A stretch of DNA of 64,000 nt from Planctomycetaceae bacterium (GTDB lineage: Bacteria > Planctomycetota > Planctomycetia > Pirellulales > PALSA-1355), in NCBI GenBank assembly GCA_003153375.1, contig PLYM01000202.1, positions 62,001 through 126,000 on the forward strand, written 5' to 3'. Each line of letters begins with the position of its first letter. Within the stretch, counting starts at the first letter, position 1. The notes beneath the pieces were generated by a model. The model worked only from the letters and a program-made list of their open reading frames with translations, was not told the DNA's origin and did not search any database. Made by a program: the position numbers and the translations under genes. This document shows positions 8,949-16,716 of this stretch, piece by piece.

Positions 8949-9734
8949 TCAAAGCCAGATCACCGGATCGCTTTCTTGTTTGCTGGCCCAGACTTGCAAG
9001 GACGGGAACTGCTTGCCCAGGCATTCGGCCAGCGCTTCGACGGCAAACCGCTCGCTGGCGAAATGACCGGCCAGAACCAGGCCCAGGCCCAATGACTCAG
9101 CCTGCAAGCAGCCGTGAAAACGCACCTCGCCCGTCACCAGGCAATCGCAGCCGGCAGCCTTAGCCCCCTCCATGAACTCGCCCGCGCTGCCGCAGGCCAC
9201 GGCCACGCGCTGGACACTTTTTTCCAGCGATCCGACCGCTTGCACGCGTTCGATCGCCAGCAGACGCTTAACCCGTGCGGCCAACTCGGCCACGCTCAGC
9301 GGCGCCGGCAAGCGCCCCTGGCGACCCGCCCCCAACTCGGGCTCATCGCCGGGCACCAACGGCACGATCTCTGTCAGTTGCAAACCGGCGGCCAGCCGTT
9401 GATTGATTCCCTGCCGGGCCGAGTCGAACGCCGTGTGGGGACTGAAGATCGCGATCTTCGCGCCGATCAATTCCAACAGCAGCCGCCCTTCGCCGGTCTC
9501 GGTGGTCAAGCGGTTCAGCGGCCGGAACGGCAGCGGATGATGGCTGATGATCAAATCGGCACGCTCGGCCACGGCTTCGGCGGCGCTTTGCGGCGTGATT
9601 GTCAGGCACGTCATCACGCGCCGCGCGGGCTGCTCGTAGCCGCCGACCAGCAGGCCCACGTTATCCCACGACTCGGCCAGTTCGGGCGGAGCGATTTCGT
9701 TCAAGAATTGGGCGATGTCGGCGACAGAGAGCAT
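8949..9734 (-). CDS. Nif3-like dinuclear metal-centre protein (GTP cyclohydrolase 1 type 2 family)
   Basis: A 261-residue member of the widespread Nif3/YbgI family. Metal-binding landmarks are visible in order: ESWDNVGLLVG, the ISHHPLPF pair of histidines, FSPHTAFDSA, and near the C-terminus VTGEVRFH and VLAGHFASE. These residues coordinate two metal ions at the mouth of a hexameric toroid in known structures. Despite the database name the cellular substrate is not established. The start at 9734 (MLSVADIAQFLNEIAPPE) matches the usual N-terminus; a longer form would add 33 atypical residues. It is transcribed away from the TIM-barrel gene at 9874. Confidence 0.9.
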   Translation of the reverse strand: MLSVADIAQFLNEIAPPELAESWDNVGLLVGGYEQPARRVMTCLTITPQSAAEAVAERADLIISHHPLPFRPLNRLTTETGEGRLLLELIGAKIAIFSPHTAFDSARQGINQRLAAGLQLTEIVPLVPGDEPELGAGRQGRLPAPLSVAELAARVKRLLAIERVQAVGSLEKSVQRVAVACGSAGEFMEGAKAAGCDCLVTGEVRFHGCLQAESLGLGLVLAGHFASERFAVEALAECLGKQFPSLQVWASKQESDPVIWL

Positions 9735-9873
9735 GGATTCAATGGTAGCGAAAAGCCGGCGCGCCAGAAAGCAAATCCCGGCCCAGCGACCGCGGATCGC
9801 CTGAACGGCGCCAAGGTTTGCCGCTACAATCAATAAACCGTGCAGAAATGCCAGCCCTGAGTCCCCGAGAACC

Positions 9874-10662
9874 GTGCCCGTGCCTGCCCTGAAGATCGCG
9901 ATTCAACTCTCCTCGCTGCGGTTGCCATTTCGCAAAGCCATTGCCACGGCCAAGCGGTTGGGTACCGACGCCGTCGAGATCGACGCGCGGGGCGAGATTC
10001 GGCCAGCCGAATTGACGCAAACTGGGCTGCGCGAGTTGCGTCGCTTGCTGGACGACGCCGGGCTGCGCGTGGCAGCGGTCGGGTTTCACACACATCGCGG
10101 CTACGACTCGCCCGACGAGCTCGAGCGCCGTCTGGCCGCCACCAAAGCCGCCATGAAGTTTGCCGCCGACCTGCGCGCCTCGGTCGTCATCAACCAGGTG
10201 GGGCACGTGCCGGCCGAGCCGGGGGGGCCGGGCTGGAACCTGCTCGTGCAATCGCTCACCGATCTCAGCCGCCACGGGCAACACATCGGCGCCCTGCTGG
10301 CCGCACGCACCGGCTCGGAAAGCGGGCCCGACCTGGCCCGCCTGCTGGCCGCGCTGCCCGAGCGCGGCATCGGCATCGACTTGGATCCGGGCAACTTGAT
10401 CATCAACGGCTTTTCGCCGGCCGAGGCCGTCGAGCAACTGGGCGCGCACGTTCTGCACGTACACGCTCGCGATGGCGTGCGCGATCTGGCCCGCGGCCGG
10501 GGGCTCGAGGTGCCGCTGGGCCGGGGCTCGGCCGATTTTCCGGCGCTGTTGGGCGCCTTGGAAGAACACCAGTATCGCGGCTATGTCACGATCGCCCGGC
10601 AGGATGCGGAAGAGCCCGAGTTCGAGATCGGCCAGGCGGTCAAGTATTTGCAAAGTTTATGA
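9874..10662 (+). CDS. Sugar phosphate isomerase/epimerase-like TIM-barrel protein
   Basis: A 262-residue protein of the xylose isomerase/AP endonuclease 2 superfamily. The expected barrel strands can be followed: KIAIQLSSL, AVEIDARGEI, VAAVGFHTH, ASVVINQVGHVP, GIGIDLDPGNLI, and the metal-binding end HVLHVHARDGV followed by GYVTIAR. His and Asp residues at strand ends should hold a divalent metal. Members isomerise or epimerise sugars such as hydroxypyruvate, tagatose or inosose derivatives, but the substrate cannot be told from sequence. The start is GTG at 9874, with another GTG two codons later (9880) equally possible. It stands alone, divergent from the Nif3-like gene. Confidence 0.8.
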   Translation: MPVPALKIAIQLSSLRLPFRKAIATAKRLGTDAVEIDARGEIRPAELTQTGLRELRRLLDDAGLRVAAVGFHTHRGYDSPDELERRLAATKAAMKFAADLRASVVINQVGHVPAEPGGPGWNLLVQSLTDLSRHGQHIGALLAARTGSESGPDLARLLAALPERGIGIDLDPGNLIINGFSPAEAVEQLGAHVLHVHARDGVRDLARGRGLEVPLGRGSADFPALLGALEEHQYRGYVTIARQDAEEPEFEIGQAVKYLQSL

Positions 10663-10765
10663 GGCTTGTCGTGACCTGATTCGTTAAACTGGCCAACTGG
10701 CACGCCCGCCCCTGCAAGGTGCCGGGCCGTGGGAATTCTCACCGGTGAAGAACGAGGACCTTGCC

Positions 10766-11311
10766 ATGATTCGCTTGCACCGCTTTGCCTTGGTTTGCCT
10801 GTTACTGCTGCTGAGCCCGTTGGCACTGGCCGACGACAAGCCGGCTGACGCCAAGCCGGCCGCCCCCGCGCCTCTCGGCCAGGAAGAGCTCGAAAAGCAA
10901 CTCGCCGAGGCTCTGACCGATCACGTCATGATCGGCCAGTTCACGACCACTGGCGTTCCGACCGATCAGCCGGCCAAAGAAGACCGCTACGCGCTCGGCA
11001 AGGTCTATAAGATGAAGAACGGCATGTGGTCGTTCGAGGCGAACATGAAGAACGGCGACAAGGACGTCAAATTCACGATGGCCTTTCCGGTGAAGTGGGC
11101 CGGCGACACGCCGATCATCACGCTCACCGATTGGCCAATGCCCGGCATGGGCGTCTTCACGGCCCGCATCCTGATCTTTCGCGGTCAGTATGCCGGCACC
11201 TGGAGCGGCGGCGATCATGGCGGCTTGATGTTCGGCCGCATCGTCAAAGCGAGCGAAGTGCCGCCGGCGCCTGACAAGCCCACCGAGAAGCCGGCCGCGA
11301 AGAGCAACTGA
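10766..11311 (+). CDS. Small exported protein, unknown function
   Basis: A 181-residue protein with a clear signal peptide (MIRLHRFALVCLLLLLSPLA then LADDK), an Ala/Pro/Lys linker, and a compact beta-rich domain of about 120 residues with GQFTTTG, MKNGMWSFEANM and TWSGGDHGGLMFG. The last motif suggests a lipocalin-like barrel end, but I do not recognise a named family; similar small exported proteins occur in planctomycetes. The ATG at 10766 has GAGG eight bases upstream and begins the signal; the GTG 21 bases earlier is less likely. Lys/Pro-rich tails mark both ends of the mature protein. Confidence 0.75.
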   Translation: MIRLHRFALVCLLLLLSPLALADDKPADAKPAAPAPLGQEELEKQLAEALTDHVMIGQFTTTGVPTDQPAKEDRYALGKVYKMKNGMWSFEANMKNGDKDVKFTMAFPVKWAGDTPIITLTDWPMPGMGVFTARILIFRGQYAGTWSGGDHGGLMFGRIVKASEVPPAPDKPTEKPAAKSN

Positions 11312-11346
11312 CGTCGCAAAGGCCTTCTGGGTGCCGCTGCGTGGCC

Positions 11347-12072
11347 TCAGCCCCCGGCCACCCGGCCGAGCACCGCAGCGACCAGAGCCAGCGCGGCGGT
11401 TTCCACGCGCAGAATCCGTTGCCCCAAATCAACGCGCTGCCAGCCCTGGGCGACGGCCCGTTCGATTTCCGCCGCGCTGAAGCCTCCTTCGGGACCGATG
11501 GCCAACGCCACCGATTGCGGATCGGCCACGGCCAGCTCGTCGAGCACCCGGCTCAACGGGTGGCCATTGGGATGCGCCACCAGCCGGCAATCGGCCCTGG
11601 CTGCCGCACCGAGAAAATCCTCCAGTGGCTCGGGCGCCGCAATCTCGAGCAAGCGATTGCGGCCGCACTGCTTCGAAGCCTCGATCACGGCGCGGCGCAA
11701 CTTCTCCAGGCCGGCCGCGCTCTCGCGTTGATTGCTCCGCTCAGTCACCAGCGGCACCAGCCGCGCCACGCCCAACTCGGCCGCCTTCTCGACAAGCCAC
11801 CGCTGCCGGTCGCCTTTCGGCAACGCGACGCCCAATGTCACCGCCACGCGGGCCTCGCGATCGATCACCGAGCGGCTCACCATCGCCAGTTCGATTTCGG
11901 AACGACCGACGCGTTCGATTCGGGCCGTGAACTCGGCCCCGCTGCCATCGAACAGCACGACCTCATCCCCCGCCACGGCGCGCATCACGTGCGTCAGGTG
12001 ATGCGCTTCGGCGCCGCTCAACCGTGCCTGGTCACCGGTAATCGGCCTGTCGACAAAGTAGCGATCGGCCAT
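11347..12072 (-). CDS. rsmE: 16S rRNA (uracil1498-N3)-methyltransferase RsmE
   Basis: A 241-residue SPOUT methyltransferase, close to the usual 240-250. The N-terminal PUA-like domain contains AEAHHLTHVMRAVAGDEV and DGSGAEF. The C-terminal trefoil-knot domain has the SAM-binding signature AIGPEGGFSAAEIE and the closing motif RILRVETAA, both diagnostic of RsmE. The enzyme methylates U1498 (E. coli numbering) of 16S rRNA in the assembled 30S subunit. It converges on the small exported protein gene, ending 35 bases from it, and is transcribed away from the ATPase gene at 12270. Confidence 0.96.
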   Translation of the reverse strand: MADRYFVDRPITGDQARLSGAEAHHLTHVMRAVAGDEVVLFDGSGAEFTARIERVGRSEIELAMVSRSVIDREARVAVTLGVALPKGDRQRWLVEKAAELGVARLVPLVTERSNQRESAAGLEKLRRAVIEASKQCGRNRLLEIAAPEPLEDFLGAAARADCRLVAHPNGHPLSRVLDELAVADPQSVALAIGPEGGFSAAEIERAVAQGWQRVDLGQRILRVETAALALVAAVLGRVAGG

Positions 12073-12173
12073 GCGGGATGACAGCTGCGAGGATGGGATG
12101 GAAGACGCCCGCCGCTAGCGGCCGACTGGCAAGCTGCGGCAAGCGGGCGAAGGTTGCCGGCCGACGCGACCTT

Positions 12174-12202
12174 TTGACTCAAGCGGTTCGGCCAATTCTA
12201 CC
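12174..12202 (+). promoter_or_regulatory. Weak candidate promoter for the ExeA-like ATPase gene
   Basis: TTGACT at 12174-12179 followed after 17 bases by TCTACC. The -35 is good and the -10 poor (three of six). The position, about 65 bases before the ATG, is reasonable. Confidence 0.2.
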
Positions 12203-12269
12203 GAAGTCAACCATGATACGGAATTGTCCGTTAAACCGGCCACGCGTGCGCGCTTCGTGCGAGGAAATC

Positions 12270-13103
12270 ATGTATCAAGCCTATTGGGGTCTCGGCGAGT
12301 CGCCGTTCCGAGGCAACCTCGATCCACGATTCTTCCACCAGGGCCCGACGCAAGACGAGGCCCTGGCCCGCTTGCACTTCCTGGCCGACGAGCGGCGCAC
12401 GCTCGGCCTGCTGTTGGGCGAGTCGGGCAGTGGCAAGTCGCAGCTGCTCGAAGTCGTCGCCCCGCAACTGCGCAACATCGCTCGCCAGACGGCGCTGGTG
12501 AACGTGGCCGCGATCGATACGGCCGAATTCCTTTGGCTGCTCACCGGGCCCTTGGGCGTCGAAGTTTCAGAAAACGCCGGCCCCACGACGTTGTGGCGAG
12601 CACTGGTCGATCATGTGGCGGCGAACCGCTACCAGCAAATCGCTTCGATCCTGCTGATGGACGACGCCGACCTGGCGCGCGAGGAAGTGCTCGACCAGAT
12701 CATGCGGCTGGCGCAGCTCGACGCCGCGCGCGACGCCCAGTTGACGATCGTGCTGACGGCCCAACCGCGCCGCCAGAATCGCCTGGGAAGTCGCATCCTG
12801 GAACTGGCCGATCTGCGCATCGACCTGGCCGGCTGGGAAGCCGACGATACGGCCCAGTTCGTCAAGCAGGCCCTGGCCAAAGCCGGGCGCACCTCCCCGG
12901 TATTTACCGAAGCAGCACTCGTGCGGTTGCACGAAGTCTCGGGGGGCATTCCGCGGCGCGTCAAGCAATTGGCCGATCTGGCCCTGCTGGCCGGCGCCGG
13001 CGGCAATCTGGTGCAAATCGAAGCCGACGCGATCGATTCCGTCTTTCGCGAACTGGGCGTCGTCAACGCCCCGCGTCCGGCCAAAACCGCTGTCGGCCGC
13101 TAG
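12270..13103 (+). CDS. ExeA/GspA-like AAA ATPase
   Basis: A 277-residue P-loop ATPase. It starts with the ExeA-type MYQAYWGLGESPFRGNLDPR, followed by the Walker A motif GESGSGKS (about residue 50), the Walker B strand ASILLMDDAD, and a sensor region with TAQP. The C-terminal part (SGGIPRRVKQLADLALLAG) is the helical lid typical of ExeA/TnsC-like STAND ATPases. ExeA proteins help secretin assembly, but no secretion genes are nearby and no peptidoglycan-binding or membrane segment is present, so this short soluble form may have a different job. The ATG has GAGGAAA directly upstream; longer in-frame extensions lack the family pattern. Confidence 0.85.
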   Translation: MYQAYWGLGESPFRGNLDPRFFHQGPTQDEALARLHFLADERRTLGLLLGESGSGKSQLLEVVAPQLRNIARQTALVNVAAIDTAEFLWLLTGPLGVEVSENAGPTTLWRALVDHVAANRYQQIASILLMDDADLAREEVLDQIMRLAQLDAARDAQLTIVLTAQPRRQNRLGSRILELADLRIDLAGWEADDTAQFVKQALAKAGRTSPVFTEAALVRLHEVSGGIPRRVKQLADLALLAGAGGNLVQIEADAIDSVFRELGVVNAPRPAKTAVGR

Positions 13104-13168
13104 GCCGCGGGTTTCTTGCCGCTATCCGCTGGCAACCAGCCGATCTGGCGTTCCGCCCCAAGCGCGCC

Positions 13169-13174
13169 TAAAAT
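13169..13174 (+). promoter_or_regulatory. Candidate -10 element TAAAAT
   Basis: TAAAAT matches five of six bases of the sigma-70 -10 consensus, but no convincing -35 lies 16-18 bases upstream. If used, transcription would begin near 13181, which supports the GTG at 13219 rather than the ATG-equivalent codon at 13183 as start of the next gene. Confidence 0.25.
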
Positions 13175-13218
13175 GACGCACGGTGTGGCCGTTTCGTGTT
13201 CGAGATGAGGTCGTTGGC

Positions 13219-13770
13219 GTGTCGAAAGCAGTTGTCATCGGTACGAATCCACAGACCAGCCAGGTCGTGGAACTGAAAGACCCGTGGGTGGCCGCCGTGC
13301 TGGCATGGCTAGTGCCGGGGCTGGGCCACATCTATCAAGGTCGCACGGCCAAGGGCCTGCTGTTCATGATCTGCATTCTGTGCACGTTTTTCTACGGCCT
13401 CTACCTCAGCGATGGCCGCGCCGTCTACGCCTCGTGGGTCGAGGGAGACAAGCGGCTCTACTACTTGTGCCAGGTCTGCACGGGCCTGCCAGCGTTGCCG
13501 GCGCTGTTGCAGAATTACCTGGTCCGTAGCGGCAAGGCTCCCTTGTGGGGCGGCATCATGGCGCCGCCGGTCACTCCAGCCCAGTTGAGCGAATGGTACA
13601 AGTCGCTCAACGTCTATTTCGACCTGGGCACCGTCTACACCACGATCGCCGGACTGCTGAACGTGCTCGTGATCTACGACGCCTGGGGCGGCCCGGCTCC
13701 GCTGGACGTCGAAGAAGAAAAGAAAGAACCCAAGGGCGCCGCCGGACAACCTGTTCCGGCCGGCAACTAA
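13219..13770 (+). CDS. DUF6677-like multi-spanning membrane protein
   Basis: A 183-residue membrane protein. After a short soluble N-terminus comes DPWVAAVLAWLVPGLGHIYQGRTAKGLL, a first hairpin typical of TM2-like/DUF6677 proteins with the PGLGHIYQG turn, then further hydrophobic segments around FMICILCTFFYGLYL, and LGTVYTTIAGLLNVLVIYDAW near the end. The tail is Glu/Lys-rich. Such proteins are common in planctomycetes and have no known function. The GTG at 13219 (MSKAVVIGTN) is preferred because GAGATGAGG lies upstream; a start at 13183 would add 12 residues. A second small membrane gene follows after 18 bases, so the two probably form one operon. Confidence 0.75.
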   Translation: MSKAVVIGTNPQTSQVVELKDPWVAAVLAWLVPGLGHIYQGRTAKGLLFMICILCTFFYGLYLSDGRAVYASWVEGDKRLYYLCQVCTGLPALPALLQNYLVRSGKAPLWGGIMAPPVTPAQLSEWYKSLNVYFDLGTVYTTIAGLLNVLVIYDAWGGPAPLDVEEEKKEPKGAAGQPVPAGN

Positions 13771-13788
13771 CGAATCGTGGAGCCGTCG

Positions 13789-13995
13789 ATGCTGGGTTTG
13801 CCGCCGCTGCTGGGTGCCATCAACACGATGTGGTATGCGTTGCCGCTGATCGTCGTGATCAGCCTGGTCTACTCGGCCACGCGCCACGAGGCCATGCAGC
13901 CGATTCTGTCGCACTCTGCTCGGCTGGCCACGATGATCGTGCTCTTCATGGTCGTCATCATGGCCGTGCTGGCGTTCCTCTCCTGGCGGCTGTAA
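13789..13995 (+). CDS. Small two-helix membrane protein
   Basis: A 68-residue protein made almost entirely of two membrane helices: WYALPLIVVISLVYSATRHE and TMIVLFMVVIMAVLAFLSWR, with a short polar loop between (EAMQPILSHSAR). The ATG at 13789 has GGAG six bases upstream and is preferred to a GTG at 13777. It lies 18 bases after the DUF6677-like gene and is likely co-transcribed, so it may be a partner of that protein in the membrane. No family is recognised. Confidence 0.7.
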   Translation: MLGLPPLLGAINTMWYALPLIVVISLVYSATRHEAMQPILSHSARLATMIVLFMVVIMAVLAFLSWRL

Positions 13996-14062
13996 ACAGC
14001 CCGGCTGGAGCGCAGCCGCGCCGGTGAACGCGACACGATGACGGACCGAGATTCTCTCGCGT

Positions 14063-14887
14063 TCAGTCGAGAAAAAAGTCTGGCTGCAATTCCTCGCCCG
14101 GCGTCATCGCATAGTGGCCGAAATCCGTGACGCCCGCCGATCGCAGGACCTCTTCGTCGATGGCAAAGTTGCCCGTGTACTCGCGGCCGCTTCGCGTCAG
14201 GATCACGTGGGCCGCATCGGCCATGATCTCGGGCTTGCGCGAGCGGCGAACCACCTCATCGCCCCCCAGCAGGTTTTGCACGGCGGCCGTGGCGATCACG
14301 GTCTTGGGCCACAGCGCGTTAACGCCCACGCCCTTGTGCTTGAACTCCTCGGCCATGCCCAACACGCACATGCTCATGCCATACTTGGCCATCGTGTAGG
14401 CCACGTGATCGCCGAACCAGTGCGGCTTCATCGACAACGGCGGCGAGATATTCAAAATATGCGGATTGGCCGCCTTCAACAGATGCGGCAGGCAGACCTT
14501 CGAAGTCAGGAAGGTGCCGCGGGTGTTGATGCCGTGCATCAGGTCATAGCGCTTCATCGGCGTGTCGAGCGTGCCCGTCAGGCTGATCGCGCCGGCGTTG
14601 TTCACTAGAATGTCGATGCCGCCAAAGGTCTGGACCGCCTTGTCGACCGCGGCTTGAACCTGCTCCTCGAAGCGGATGTCAGTCAGACAGGCCAAGGCCT
14701 TGCCACCGGCGGCCTCGAGTTCCTTGACGGCGGTGTAGACCGTGCCGTCGAGCTTCGGATGGGGCTCGGCCGTCTTGGCCGCGACGATGATGTTCGCCCC
14801 GTCGCGTGCCGCGCGCAAACCGATCGCCTTGCCAATGCCGCGACTCGCTCCGGTAATGAAAATCGTCTTGCCCTGAAGGCTGGCCAT
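14063..14887 (-). CDS. Short-chain dehydrogenase/reductase, HSDL2-like
   Basis: A 274-residue classical SDR. The cofactor loop is TGASRGIGKAIGLRAA near the N-terminus, followed by AAKTAEPHPKL, NNAGAI, the catalytic Ser in ILNISPPLS, and the Tyr/Lys pair in YTMAKYGMS. The NISPP and YTMAKYG blocks and the HPKLPGTI-like segment resemble HSDL2-type proteins, a subgroup without a sterol-carrier domain here. It should be a cytosolic NAD(P)-dependent oxidoreductase acting on an unknown hydroxyacyl or ketone substrate. AGGCGAAAC precedes the ATG. It ends 68 bases from the convergent small membrane gene. Confidence 0.9.
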   Translation of the reverse strand: MASLQGKTIFITGASRGIGKAIGLRAARDGANIIVAAKTAEPHPKLDGTVYTAVKELEAAGGKALACLTDIRFEEQVQAAVDKAVQTFGGIDILVNNAGAISLTGTLDTPMKRYDLMHGINTRGTFLTSKVCLPHLLKAANPHILNISPPLSMKPHWFGDHVAYTMAKYGMSMCVLGMAEEFKHKGVGVNALWPKTVIATAAVQNLLGGDEVVRRSRKPEIMADAAHVILTRSGREYTGNFAIDEEVLRSAGVTDFGHYAMTPGEELQPDFFLD

Positions 14888-15313
14888 GATACGTTTCGCC
14901 TGTTTTTTGAAGGGTAGAATTGCCGCGAGTCGCCCATCCTACAGCGCGACATCGGCCGCCCGCAAATGTTCATCAAGACGCTCCGATGCGCTGAAATCTG
15001 GCCAGCGAGCCCTTCGTGCAGCGCGCTTGCCGAGCACGAAAGTGGACGGATCGCAAACTTTCTGCTGACAGCCGCGACGCGCCCCGCCCCGGGCCAGCGG
15101 TTTTTTCCGCGATTCGATCTCGGGCAAATGCTGCCTAGCCCCTGTGCAATCGCTACGGCTGTTGCCAGCCCACGGACCCTATTTATCGACCAGCGCGGAC
15201 GGGCTCGCCGGCGGCTAGGGTTCGTTGACACCTCGCCGTAAGCCATTTAGAGTAAAAGTCTTGGCGCATGTTGGCTGTCTTCAATTTCCCCGTCCCGGGG
15301 CCTGCGAGGGTTC
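14888..15313. other. Intergenic region, argH promoter region
   Basis: About 425 bases between the SDR gene (leftward) and argH (rightward). Apart from the promoter at 15225-15253 I see no gene, RNA structure or repeat. A leader peptide or ARG-box operator could not be identified by eye. Confidence 0.5.
15225..15253 (+). promoter_or_regulatory. Sigma-70-type promoter upstream of argH
   Basis: A perfect TTGACA at 15225-15230 and TAGAGT at 15248-15253 (four of six) with an ideal 17-base spacer. The predicted transcript start lies near 15260, about 55 bases before the GTG start of argH. Confidence 0.5.
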
Positions 15314-16708
15314 GTGGCTGAAAAGGCTTGGGGAGCCGTGTTCGAGCAAGCGACGGACGCGCGTGTCGAGAAGTTCACTGAAAGTGTGAGCTTCGATCGC
15401 CGTCTTTATGCGCACGACATCGATGCTTCGATCGCCCACGCGCAGATGTTAGCCAAAGTCGGCCTGCTGTCGCCCGACGAATGCCAGCAGATTGAGCAAG
15501 CCTTAGGCGACATCCGCCGTGAAATTGAGCAAGGCCGCTTCCAATTCAAAATCGAATTGGAAGACATTCACATGCACATCGAGCGCGCACTTATCGACCG
15601 TCTGGGCGATGTCGGTCGCAAGATTCATACCGCTCGCAGCCGCAATGATCAAGTTTCGACCGATTTGAGATTGTGGGTGCGCGACTCCATCGATCGCATC
15701 GACGCCCGGATCGTCGCCTTGCAAAAGGCGTTTGTCGGCCGGGCCGAGCGCGACCAGGGCTGCATCCTGCCAGCCTACACCCACCTGCGGCGCGCCCAAC
15801 CCGTGTTGGCCACCCACTACTGGCTCTGTTATTGCGAAAAACTGGAGCGCGACCGCGGCCGGCTGGCCGGTTGCCGTTCGCGTGCCAATGTGTTGGCGCT
15901 GGGGGCCGCGGCCGTGGCCGGCACCAGCTTGCCGATCGACCGTCAGCATGTGGCCACGAAGCTGGGCTTTGGGGCCGTGGCGGCCAACAGCATCGACGTG
16001 TCGAGCGATCGCGACTTCGTGCTCGAGTTCGCCTTCGCGCTGGCCATGATCGCCGAGCACTTGAGCACCTGGGCCGAGGAGTGGGTGCTGTGGTCGAGCG
16101 AGGAATTCGATTTTCTCAGCCTGCCTCAGCCGTTCTGCACGGGCTCATCGATCATGCCGCAAAAGGTGAATCCCGACGTGCTCGAGCTGACCCGCGGCAA
16201 GACGGCGCGCGTGATCGGCAACCTGACGGCCTTGCTGGTGCTCATCAAAGGCTTGCCGCTGGCCTACAACCGCGACTTGCAAGAAGACAAGGAGCGCATC
16301 TTCGACTCGTTCGACACGGTCGACGCCTGCCTGGAGCTGGCCGCGCCGCTGGTTGAGGGAGCCGAGTTGAATCGCAACTCGATCGCCGCGCGACTCGACG
16401 CCGGACATCTCGACGCCACGACCCTGATGGAACATCTGATTCGCCACGGAATGCCCCAGCGAACGGCGCACGACATGGCCGGCAAGCTGGTGCGCAAGGC
16501 TCTCAACCGCGGCGTGCGACTGAGCGATTTGCCGCTCGAGGAATTTCAAGCCGCTGATGCACTGCTCGATGCCAGCGTCTACGACATGCTGGGGCCTGAG
16601 CAGGCCGTGCGGGCGTTCGTCAGCTACGGCTCGACCGCGCCGGCGCAAGTGGCCGATCAGCTCCTGCACTGGAAACAAAAACTCAACGCGCCTGCGACCA
16701 TCTCCTAG
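15314..16708 (+). CDS. argH: Argininosuccinate lyase
   Basis: A 464-residue fumarase/aspartase superfamily enzyme that splits argininosuccinate into arginine and fumarate, the last step of arginine biosynthesis. The order of signatures is normal: IDASIAHAQML, HMHIERALIDRLGD, HTARSRNDQVSTDLRLW, THLRRAQPV, SDRDFVLEFAFA, and the flexible catalytic loop GSSIMPQKVNPD. In most family members the loop reads MPQKKNPD; the second Lys is Val here. The start is a GTG preceded by GCGAGGG. The next gene begins nine bases after the stop, but its product (exported HEAT protein) has no obvious link to arginine. Confidence 0.97.
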   Translation: MAEKAWGAVFEQATDARVEKFTESVSFDRRLYAHDIDASIAHAQMLAKVGLLSPDECQQIEQALGDIRREIEQGRFQFKIELEDIHMHIERALIDRLGDVGRKIHTARSRNDQVSTDLRLWVRDSIDRIDARIVALQKAFVGRAERDQGCILPAYTHLRRAQPVLATHYWLCYCEKLERDRGRLAGCRSRANVLALGAAAVAGTSLPIDRQHVATKLGFGAVAANSIDVSSDRDFVLEFAFALAMIAEHLSTWAEEWVLWSSEEFDFLSLPQPFCTGSSIMPQKVNPDVLELTRGKTARVIGNLTALLVLIKGLPLAYNRDLQEDKERIFDSFDTVDACLELAAPLVEGAELNRNSIAARLDAGHLDATTLMEHLIRHGMPQRTAHDMAGKLVRKALNRGVRLSDLPLEEFQAADALLDASVYDMLGPEQAVRAFVSYGSTAPAQVADQLLHWKQKLNAPATIS

Positions 16709-16716
16709 CCGAGGCT

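Noticed and set aside
10696-10720. Possible sigma-54 promoter beginning TGGCACG
   Set aside because: The distance from GG to the next GC is 13 instead of 10 bases, so it does not fit the -24/-12 consensus.
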